Below are positions 55,635 through 64,000 of a stretch of DNA of 64,000 bases, one piece after another. Made by a program: the position numbers and the translations under genes. The stretch comes from Symsagittifera roscoffensis. Taxonomy: Eukaryota; Xenacoelomorpha; Acoela; Convolutidae. A model generated the notes under the pieces. That model was given only the letters and a program-made list of their open reading frames with translations. It was not told the origin of the DNA and made no database searches. The stretch's first letter is position 1, and each line of letters begins with the position of its first letter. The stretch spans positions 48,155,346-48,219,345 of the forward strand of contig NC_087064.1 of the NCBI RefSeq assembly GCF_963678635.1, written 5' to 3'.

Positions 55635-58410
55635 TTGAGGTCCAAGAAAAAATTATTCGTGTGTATTAATCTGGCATTGCGCTTAGAATATGTTAAGTAC
55701 CCTTGATATTTTCTAAACTTAGACTAATTTGAACAAAAAAATTCCCTCAAAACAAAAGACGCCTTCTAATACTTTCCGGTCCGGAAACTATACAAAGCGT
55801 ATCACTTCGTTAGCTTTGTTCTTGCAAAGAATACGCTAAAAGGACCATTAGCTCAAGGATTTGTTATACTTTTTGCCTTTTAGAAAAAGAGTAAGCTTTT
55901 ACTCTGATTTTTTTCGCCAATTTAAAAATAATGAACAGAGAAAAAATTACTTTTGCTGCTATCCGTGGTTTTCAATATTTGTTTGAAATAGCACGAAAAA
56001 TTAAGTTAAGCGTTCTACAAACAAATCACTTTCTCATTCGATTCGCAATGTGCTTTTTTTTCATCAAAAAAAAAAGATTTTTCTTCAAAACACTGTTGCA
56101 ACTAAATATCTGTGAGGACAAATGCCTGTTGTTGATGGTTGATCCTAGGCTGAATTGCATGCTTCAATTGACCCTATAGCTTACGGTGAAAAAAAATGGA
56201 ATAAAAATTGATGCCAAAGTTGATATGAGGCTTGTGCTTTTGCTGGATTCAAAATTGCTTTATTATTTAGTTAATCCTTACTAACCTCAGCAGCAAAACT
56301 GGACGGGTCGAGGTTTTGGTTCTATACGCAGTAGGTGGAGCCAGATGTTTGGTATATTTGGGACATGGGATCTAGTGTTCTGGACCAAGGCATCATGTCA
56401 TGATCAAGAAAATCCATATTGAATCTTGGTAATTAATAAAATTGTGATCCATATTAAGATCCTGGTATATATTGATAACTAAATTCATCTAGTTTAAGAA
56501 TTGTGAAAATAACTTCAGGCATTCTTTCAGTTTAATTTTAAAACAAATCTTCAGAGGCTCCAATTTTCAAGAGGCTTGTTCTTCCGACTTTCGAAGCAAG
56601 TGCGGATAATTTTTTCTTGGGGTAATTTTTTTTCAGTCATTTTTTGAATATCTATTTAGCACTTTCGAATGGTTTTTTATAAACTATCTGAAAAAAATCG
56701 TTTTCTTAAGCTTAAATAAGCTTAAATTTACCTGTGACTAAGTAAATGTAAATGGATAACTCGCGTGAGCGCTGGCTCAAGCATCCCAAATCGGATTAAG
56801 GCAGGCTATTTGGTCGTATCATTGGAATACGAGACACTAAAATCATTTTATTATTTATTTTAGGCGCACAATTAGATGTCGATATGTTCCTGGGTTACAT
56901 AGACAAGGCTTTAAATGTGGTTCAAAATGTAAAAGAATTACGAAGCCAAATTGTTTACTGTATAGGCCAAACCTTGGTGTCTGTAGGTCAGTGAAATCTT
57001 GGAGGCTAGCCTTTCAACAAATTCAGAAGTGTAAATGGAATCCACGCGCAAAACTTCCGTGGATTCCGCGTTCAAAGATTTGTAACGTAAGTTTTGGTGA
57101 CACAATTGTTTTATCGCAACAAGCGAATACAGCTAGTTGTTCTGGATTCCGCAACTGTGGGTAGAATCCGCAAAATGAAAATGATTTCTGCAAAGGTTAT
57201 GGAATTTGTAAAATTTGTGTGCAGAGCCCTCAAAATTGAGTAAATTCCGTAAAATGTACGAGGAATCAGCATTTTGGTTTTTTAATGAACTAAACCAGTT
57301 GTTGTTTATGAAAAATTGGAGCTAGAATCATGATCTGGTAATGCAAAAAATCAAAAGCAAGGACTTTAACAACATCAGCGATTCCACAAACAATTCTTGA
57401 AACAATGGTTAACTGAATGAGTGGATATCATCCGTTAATATTTGGGAAACGTATATCCCAACAGTCAAATGTTTTGAATTGATTTGGAAATAAACATCGA
57501 ATGAAATTTTTTAATTGAGTTAACAGTAAGGTAAGTTCAGGGTAAATTTTAATCATTATTATTTGAGAAGAGATGGTTGGGTTGAGAGGTGCAATGAGAT
57601 GAGAGGAAAGATACCTAAGGAATTGGCAGCAAATGAATTCGAAGTGAAATGAATTGAGATCAACGCTGGGTTTTAAGCGCGAACGGAGATCAAATTATGC
57701 AGAAATTGATATCGAATTTGATGGTAAAATGGAGGTAATTGAGATGAAATATTTGGTATGTCAACTAATAGCTCAACTGCATCAGTAACTGTTGAATTCG
57801 CTGGTGACCAACTGGTAAAAAAAAATAAAAATAAATAAAAATGCTAATGTATAAGTAACTGGAAACAGCAAACAAAAAAGGGATTCCGCTGACAGCTTTC
57901 GGACTCCGCTGAAAAATGCGAATTCTGCGTACAGTTGCGGATTCAAAAACCATTCATTTTTACTGTACCAAAGGTTTTTTTTTGTTTTTAGGCTGGGCAA
58001 AATGTTCCCAATTCACCAATACTGTTGCGGTATCTTCAAATTCGTCTATTTTGGAAGCAACTCTGAGGCTTATTGTGTTTAGCTGTTTGTTTCTGGAATG
58101 GATTCTTTAGAATCTTTTTTTTCCTGTTGCGGAATTCGCTTGAAAATTAGTTTAAATTAGCGTGTGAGTTAAAAATTTTTTAAAATAACGTAAAACAAAA
58201 GCGTAGGAAAAAATGAAAAACATTTTTGTTCGATTTGCTCCATTTTCCCATCGGAAAGTTTTTAAATAAGCTTTGAAAGGCAGTCAAATCATTCAAAGCC
58301 TTGCCACGATATATGAACTGTTTGTTTTTTCTTATAATTTGAAAAATAATTGTTGTGGTTTCCACAAATTTTCTATTTGTGAGGCAAATGTCAAATTACT
58401 GGGTTTTAGC
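55635..58410. other. Unassigned region, some GGATTCCGC-type repeats
   Basis: No gene is established. A possible short exon is listed at 56864-56986. Between about 57030 and 57930 several words of the GCGGAATCC/GGATTCCGC family appear, and 57580-57830 resembles, on the opposite strand, the sequence at 63610-63780 (gatctcaattca, and ggtgacc/ggtcacc). It is probably a dispersed repeat in inverted orientation. Confidence 0.45.
56864..56986 (+). other. Candidate internal exon, Cys-rich
   Basis: A pyrimidine-biased ...ttatttattttag precedes, and AG|GTCAGT follows, giving a 123-bp exon-like block. One frame is open through it and reads a Cys-rich stretch (six Cys, for example GFKCGSKCKRITKPNC). A second frame is also open. 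No family is recognised and no partner exon was found, so chance is quite possible. Confidence 0.2.
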
Positions 58411-58610
58411 NNNNNNNNNNNNNNNNNNNNNNNNNNNNNNNNNNNNNNNNNNNNNNNNNNNNNNNNNNNNNNNNNNNNNNNNNNNNNNNNNNNNNNNNNN
58501 NNNNNNNNNNNNNNNNNNNNNNNNNNNNNNNNNNNNNNNNNNNNNNNNNNNNNNNNNNNNNNNNNNNNNNNNNNNNNNNNNNNNNNNNNNNNNNNNNNNN
58601 NNNNNNNNNN
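58411..58610. other. Assembly gap, 200 N
   Basis: Exactly 200 N; the real size is unknown. Confidence 1.
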
Positions 58611-59183
58611 CCTTTCAATATGCGGATTGAAACGTCGCCAATTAGTTTCGTCATGGCTCAAATAATTAATTAAGGTTGCTCTGAGTTATATCTTATTCGT
58701 CCAGAGGGTCAAAACTTCAGTATAGTCACAAGATAATCAAAACTTAGTTGCGCCAAAATCTGGGAGTTCCAAAAACTAGGACTTTCAAAAATGGGAAATT
58801 CAAAACCGGGTGTTTCTAAACGCGCTGCCAGTCTAAAGAAAAAAAGATGCCTCAGTATGGACACAAAGAAGCAAGCCAGCGATATCTAAATAAATAATAG
58901 AATAAGAGATCTTTTGCTTTGAACTATTCGATAGTAATCAAACAAATTCTGTTCTGTTCTGCCACAAATTCAACCTCTTCAGGGATCTGACCCTCTCAAA
59001 ACCCATGAGGTTCTCTTTTGCTAATATTTTTTTACCCATATTTTCGGAAAACTAACACTTATTTTTTTCTTAATACGTCTTCGGTAACATAAACTAGCTT
59101 CGAAAGAAGCTTGCGCATAATACGACGCTATTTTTTGATCAGAACGTTCCATCATATCAAGTACCCGAAACAGTTTATATAAA
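58611..59183. other. Unassigned, no gene seen
   Basis: AT-rich sequence without a convincing frame or repeat match in this window. Confidence 0.45.
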
Positions 59184-59492
59184 CAGGGGCGGATCTAGGA
59201 TTTTCTCGAGGTGGGCGGGGGGCGGATTTTCAAAAAAATCGAAAATTTTGTCGACCATTTTTTTAGGTCGACCGAATTGATTTCGAGCTCTCCCTAAGCA
59301 CGGTTGTTTAGTCCCTGTTTTTGCCAAATTTTCTGCGCTGCAAAATTTTGAAGAAATAAAACGGTAAAAAAAGCGTTTTTAGGCACTTTTTGGAAAAACT
59401 TGACCAAAAAATTGCGTTTTTTCGGCGCGCGCTCTACCTCTCAACATTAATATATTGGCGCCAATATATTAATTTCTTAGGCCTCCTTTCTT
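59184..59492 (-). mobile_element. hAT-type MITE, truncated, opposite orientation
   Basis: It starts CAGGGGCGGATCTAGG and aligns, inverted, with 60040-60373. The second terminal repeat is missing. The 28-bp palindrome at 59446-59473 lies within it. Confidence 0.6.
59446..59473. repeat. 28-bp perfect palindrome
   Basis: ATTAATATATTGGC and its exact complement GCCAATATATTAAT meet at GGC|GCC. The related element at about 60090 has the GGCGCCAATA half without the full palindrome. Confidence 0.85.
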
Positions 59493-59664
59493 TTTAACAT
59501 TATAGATGTATGAAAACAGCCAATTTTGACAGTTAAAAATGTTAGCAATATTTCAGTTTTTTATTAACGCGTAGCAAATGCGGTAAAACAATCAGCAGCT
59601 CAGAAACTATTTTCTTCTGCTTAAATTTGAAATAATTCAAGTCAATACGCAAAGAAACAAGTTA

Positions 59665-60703
59665 CCCGCACTCAGTTAAAAAGAAAATATTAGATTATAA
59701 TGGATTTTCTTGTCAGTCTCCTTAAATTTCAAAAATAATTGATTATAATCTATTAAAATAGGATTATAATGTTACGATTTTTCGAAACAATAAAAATCAT
59801 TATAATAGTTTATAATGGATTAAAATCAATTATTTTAGAAAAAAACTCATATTTTACTGAATTATAATCCATTATGATGGATTATAATCCATTATTATTT
59901 AACAATTGTCATCGCTTCATTTTTTTTTATTTTTTTTTTGTTTTGTGTGCTTTTCACTAGGTTACTGAACTAAGAGAAACTGTAATTTTGTACTTATTGC
60001 CAGAGGCGGTTTTAGGGGGGACTGGGGTTTCCCCCTTTGAACTATCTTGAGGGGCCTAGAATTTGGTGAAGGAGCCTAAGAACTTTCTAAAGGCGCCTTT
60101 GGCGCCAATAAAAAAAACTTTGAGAGGGAGAGCGCGCCAAAAAACGCGAGTTTTAGATCACAATTTTCCAAAAATTGTCTAAAAACGTTTTTTTGGTCTG
60201 TTTTTTCATAATTTTGCCTGCGGTGCATAAAATTGGATCAAAATTGGATCTTTATAGTAAGTTAGGAGAGCTCAGAAAATCAATTTGGTCGACCTAAAAA
60301 AAGTCGACAAGATTTTCGAAAATTTTCTGAAAATCCGCCCCCTTCCCCCGAGAATGTCCTAAATCCGCCCATGCTTATAGCTTAAACTTACAAAAAGTTC
60401 AATTTTCTTTGTATTTTTATCCAGAATAGCTAAATTATAATCAATTATAATTGATTTTTTTTTGTGAGATAATATTTTGATAGAAAAAGGAATTATAATC
60501 TATTATAATAAATTATAAGAGATTTTCGGAAAAAATTGTAATCAATTATAAGGTCACCAAAAAAGTTATCATTATAGTGGGTTATAAATCGTTTATACAT
60601 CTAAAATTGGCGCTTATAATTAATTATAATTTTGCTAAAAGTATGATTTTAATTATTCATTTATGAATATAATGGTTCATTTTATCTTTTTACTGAGTGC
60701 AGG
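59665..60703. mobile_element. MITE-2, complete, TA-flanked
   Basis: CCCGCACTCAGTTAAAAAG at the left and CTTTTTACTGAGTGCAGG at the right are inverted repeats, bordered by TA at 59663-59664 and 60704-60705. The 1,039-bp body has no transposase frame, is rich in ATTATAAT words and carries a nested hAT-type MITE. It is the reference for the truncated copies in U1, U2 and U4. TA plus this end type suggests a Tc1/mariner-class helper. Confidence 0.75.
60001..60373. mobile_element. Nested hAT-type MITE inside MITE-2
   Basis: CAGAGGCGGTTTTAGG at the left, CCTAAATCCGCCCATG at the right, with flanks CTTATTGC and CTTATAGC (8 bp, one change). Confidence 0.72.
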
Positions 60704-60705
60704 TA

Positions 60706-62286
60706 TTCTTGCAAAAACAACAGTAAGCATTTTTTCTTCAGAAAAATTTCAATTTTTTGATTAGCTTTTTTGACTGGATTTCATTTTCCTCATCTGAAAA
60801 TCCATGATGCCCTAATTTTGAAAGTCAAATTTTGTATAAACCGTTGAAACATCACTTTTTAATTGACATTGCTCGTGGAGGAGGATTTGCAAACAAATGA
60901 TACTTTCTTTTTTTTAGCTTTATCAATTTTCAATTGAAAACTACTTCAAATACCTTGAAGGACAGTCTAGACATTCAAGGCTCCATCGTGATACAAACAT
61001 TTTTCGTTCCACTTTTTCAATCTATTCAAAATCGAAGCTAAAAGCAACATGAGGAGAGTATAATTGATCATGTCAACTCTCAAAAATCTCTTTCGAAAAC
61101 ACTTGCTGCGCTTTAAAATCTATTTTCAATTCACTTTGCTTTATTCTTACTTTTTGGAGGGTGTATTGAATTTTATCTTGAAGTAGCAGAAATCGTTCTG
61201 TGAAACGTCAGAAAATCTTCTAATTTATTTTCAGCTTGTGGAAAAAAAAATCAGTTAAATGGCTTGAAATAAAACAAAACATGAAGGACTAAAAATTTCC
61301 ACACTTTCTTCGGAAATGGGAACAGCAACAATAAAAATCCCCCTCCCTCTACATTGCAAATGGGGGGGGGGGGAAACTAGTTAAAATGTACAAAATTCCT
61401 AAATGCTTTGCTGTTCAATTCCTTCTTTATAGGGTGGTTCGTTACTAGAGACCACATGAGGGGAAATAGTTAACAACGACCAAACATGAGCTCTCCTTTT
61501 AAGAACTACTTTATAAACGTCTAAAGATTAAGTTTGTGCCTTTAACTGCATAAAATTAAGGTTGGGTCTATAGTTGACTGCATAAAAACCACACCAAGCA
61601 TAAATGTTCCGCACTTTTTCGAAGGTCGGAACAGTAACAGTTTTCTAACTGATCAAAAGGCAATCTTCTGAAACATATTTTCAAAACATTTTATTATCTT
61701 TCTGTAGTCATTTTTTCTAAAAAAAACTTCCCAAAACGCAGCAGTCAGATTCAAGGAAGACTAATTTTTTACTGACTTTAATTAGCATCCTTCGTTAACA
61801 AAATAAAGGCAGCATAATTGCCAAACAGAGCTTGAAAGAAAAACAGATCATAAAAAAATCGTTCAATCGCAATTTACATTCCTTTTTTATCATTTGTTTT
61901 CAAATTACCAGATCCACAAGCCAATAGCACAGAACCGACAAGTATTTTGAGTCGCTAATTTATAAAAAAAATATTTATAACCCCATTCTATTTTGTCAGT
62001 TTTTACATATGCTAGATTAAAAGTTTTTTTTGTCAATTTGAGATAACGAATTCGCTCTAATGGCCATTCACATAAAAAAACTCTAGCATATGAAATGAAC
62101 TGCGATTTCTTCATTCATCCGAATAAAGTTTTAGATGAAAAAAGTCTCTTCGTAAATGTCATAGCAAGTTGAAGTGAGGTTCGAAAAACTTACAACATCT
62201 TAAGTTTGCTAAGAATATTCAAAGCGTTACCCCCATCGACCAGTTTTGCTTAACTTATATACGTGGAAATTCTCCAATTCATCAAA
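60706..62286. other. Unassigned, no gene seen
   Basis: AT-rich sequence with a run of G at about 61362-61373 and short frames only. No repeat match was recognised within the window. Confidence 0.45.
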
Positions 62287-62832
62287 CCCGAGTCGAGATT
62301 TTTCATCTAATTTGAAGCAAGATTTGAGCGGTTTGAGCGGTTTTTTTAGACAATTACGCTCAAAATCTTGCTTCAAAATTCGAACCCCCAATCTTCTGAT
62401 TCGAAGTCAGACGCCTTATCCGTTAGGCCATGCTGCCCTGAAACTAGTGTCGCGCAGCGAAGCCAATATAAATTACATGGGAAGAATACGATTTTGTTTT
62501 TATACAACCATCTGTAGCGTTTTGTATTTTAAAGTTTCATTAGTTTATCATTTTGCTTAATACAGTTACTTTGTTTCTGTTTTGTTGCTTTTGGCAAGGG
62601 GTCAAATCCCTGAAGGAAAACGCTCAAAAACCGCTCAAATCGTGCTTGAAAAACCGTTCAAAAATCACCGCAAGAAATGAGCGGTTTTTTAAGCAAGATT
62701 TGAGCGGTTTGAGCGGTTTTTCCAAAACAACCGCCCAAACCGCCCAAACCGCTCAAACCGCTCAAATCTTGCTGAAAAACCGCTAAAACCGCTCAAATCT
62801 TGAGCGGTTTCTGAGCGGGATCTCGACCCGGG
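62287..62832. mobile_element. Foldback element built on AAACCGCTC words
   Basis: The ends CCCGAGTCGAGAT (62287-62299) and ATCTCGACCCGGG (62820-62832) are inverted repeats with one mismatch. Inside, GAAGCAAGATTTGAGCGG near 62323 pairs with GCTCAAAATCTTGCTTC near 62360. A larger hairpin at about 62680-62775 is made of repeated TTTGAGCGG against CCGCTCAAA. A tRNA-like head lies inside. Confidence 0.6.
62373..62440 (-). pseudogene. tRNA-Arg(UCG)-like pseudogene or SINE head
   Basis: Read on the minus strand there is an A-box TGGCCTAACGGA (62419-62430), an anticodon arm TCTGA-CTTCGAA-TCAGA with anticodon UCG, and a B-box GGTTCGAAT (62378-62386). The T-stem does not pair well and the 3' acceptor strand is absent, so it is not a working tRNA. 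Downstream it runs into the AAACCGCTC foldback, as a tRNA-derived SINE would. Confidence 0.65.
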
Positions 62833-63212
62833 AAACAATATTTCCGTTGAATAAAACAACTTTTCTGACTTTTTGTCGAAATAAAAAAACAAATTGACTG
62901 AAACCGTTTGAAATAGTAGAACAGTGGCTGACTAGATTCAGGATTTTTCAACCTTGAAATTAGAAATGTAAAATCATAAAGAAGAGAAATTTTTTGTGAT
63001 ATAGGCCTAAATTAAAGCAACTCAGGCTCACGGTTTCAAAACTATAATAAACAACATCACGACAAATTCTCTGCCTACAAAAGATACGAAGAACTTCAAC
63101 AATTTTGCTATAAATGTTTACCAGATAGTCGACAGCTCCCTCGAGGAGAAACTTGAATATTTTTGAGCCTAGTTTTGAAGTACAATTTTCTTAACCAAAA
63201 AACAGCAAACAT
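62833..63212. other. Unassigned, no gene seen
   Basis: AT-rich, short frames only. Confidence 0.45.
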
Positions 63213-63214
63213 TA

Positions 63215-63600
63215 CGAGGCCAAACTGTGCATTCTGTGTTTTGAAAGCGGATTCCCCAACAGGCCAAAATCAGATTTGTCGCGGATTCCGCAACTTTGCT
63301 ACTTTTCTTTGATCATCTTCGCTGTTTTGGATTCAACAAACAAATATCTAAAACACTGTACCGCTCAAAATTGCTCCAAAAACAGGCGAATTTGCGGAAT
63401 CCGCAACCGTATTCGCGGAATCCAGAACAGTTTGTGCAATCCACAAACAATTATTATGAAATTTTTATAGTTAAATTGAGCTGTTGCGTATTCCGCAACT
63501 GTAGGCGGAATCCGCAAATTGTAAGTGAAATCCGCATTTTGTTTGCGGATTCCGTTCACATATATACATATGTGTAGTAAAGTGTTTAAAATTATATCTT
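63215..63600 (+). repeat. GCGGAWTCCGC-bearing repeat with MITE-3 left end
   Basis: CGAGGCCAAACTGT follows TA at 63213-63214, as in MITE-3. Then the near-palindrome GCGGA(A/T)TCCGC occurs at 63281, 63394 and 63505, with partial forms at about 63246, 63414, 63486 and 63545. No right end was found before the window end. Confidence 0.6.
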
Positions 63601-63810
63601 GTATATACTAGGTGGTCACCAAAAAAATCAATATCAATTACTTCATTGATCAACTACCAGTTGAAATAGCAAACGTTTGGTCTCAATTCCTGTCAACCCA
63701 ACTTCCATCTCAAACCCTGTCAACTTCGATCTGAACTTCGATCTCAATTCACTCGAATCTGAATCTAATAGATCATCAGTATTTGGGATTGATAAATTGC
63801 CGAATATTGA

Positions 63811-64000
63811 CCAGTATTTAGGACTGATGCAACCCCAAACACCGACCTAATTCGGCGATATGCTGTGCGTTGTCTTTCCAAATAATCTCAACCCAATGAC
63901 TACAAATATTGAATTTATTCGGCGTTATGCTTCCAAAATTAGTATTTGGGATTGACGCAACCCCAAATACTGACCCAAAACGGCGATAAGCTGTATGTTA
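63811..64000 (+). repeat. ~130-bp repeat with hairpin, at the window edge
   Basis: The block tattt(a/g)gga(c/t)tga(t/c)gcaacccc, then cggcgata, occurs at about 63820 and 63942. In the second, AGTATTTGGG (63941-63950) and CCCAAATACT (63962-63971) form a perfect 10-bp stem. The preceding 63601-63810 holds tctcaa-rich sequence related on the other strand to 57580-57830. No gene. Confidence 0.55.

Noticed and set aside
58273-58665. Four open frames on both strands
   Set aside because: Same artefact at the second N gap.
62553-62786. 77-codon frame with TAQTAQTAQ repeats
   Set aside because: It is a translation of the AAACCGCTC foldback, not a gene.

Overview
The window is animal-type genomic DNA: AT-rich, intron-poor to the eye, packed with LTR retrotransposons, miniature inverted-repeat elements (MITEs) and local duplications, with two 200-base N gaps. 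No host gene could be identified with confidence. An invertebrate is the best guess, from the style of the Ty3/Gypsy elements and an arthropod/nematode-like Env, but the species cannot be named from the sequence.

Layout. (1) 418-8622 holds two degenerate copies (U1, U2) of a ~4.5-kb unit carrying MITEs. U2 runs into a 5'-truncated, dead Ty3/Gypsy copy (8624-14844) and a flank that ends at the first gap (15906-16105). (2) 16106-19793 is unassigned. (3) 19798-38049 is an 18.25-kb LTR element with 410-bp LTRs identical by eye and a 4-bp target-site duplication (TTAG). It inserted into one copy of a degenerate tandem repeat whose other copies lie at 38054-41460. (4) 42146-47095 holds further copies of the ~4.5-kb unit (U3, U4). 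A full-length but dead second copy of the Gypsy element (48101-54605) and its right flank (to 55634) follow. Blocks 1 and 4 are one segmental duplication, in direct orientation about 40 kb apart. (5) 55635-64000 holds a second gap, a complete TA-flanked MITE with a nested hAT-type MITE, a tRNA-Arg-like foldback element and repeats built on GCGGAWTCCGC.

The giant element is the most interesting object. Its order is LTR - PBS - orfA (basic, upstream of and overlapping gag) - gag - protease - reverse transcriptase - RNase H - integrase - two tiny membrane proteins overlapping at ATGA - a Pro/Ser/Thr-rich broken ORF - Env related to the gB-like glycoproteins of chuviruses - orfX (561 codons, no recognised family) - a 1.6-kb 3' region - LTR. 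Gag, protease, RT, RNase H and integrase would build and integrate the particle. Env would allow cell-to-cell spread. orfA, the small membrane ORFs and orfX are accessory genes of unknown role, so the plan resembles a complex retrovirus. The LTRs look brand new, yet several genes carry stops or frameshifts and the integrase catalytic Glu is Asp. The copy may therefore have been mobilised in trans, or the assembly may hold errors.

The Gypsy pair uses a tRNA-Ser-type PBS. Its gag ATG is formed across the LTR/PBS junction. Both copies share fatal lesions, such as Gly in place of the first Asp of the YxDD box, and each also has private ones. The element therefore died before the segmental duplication.
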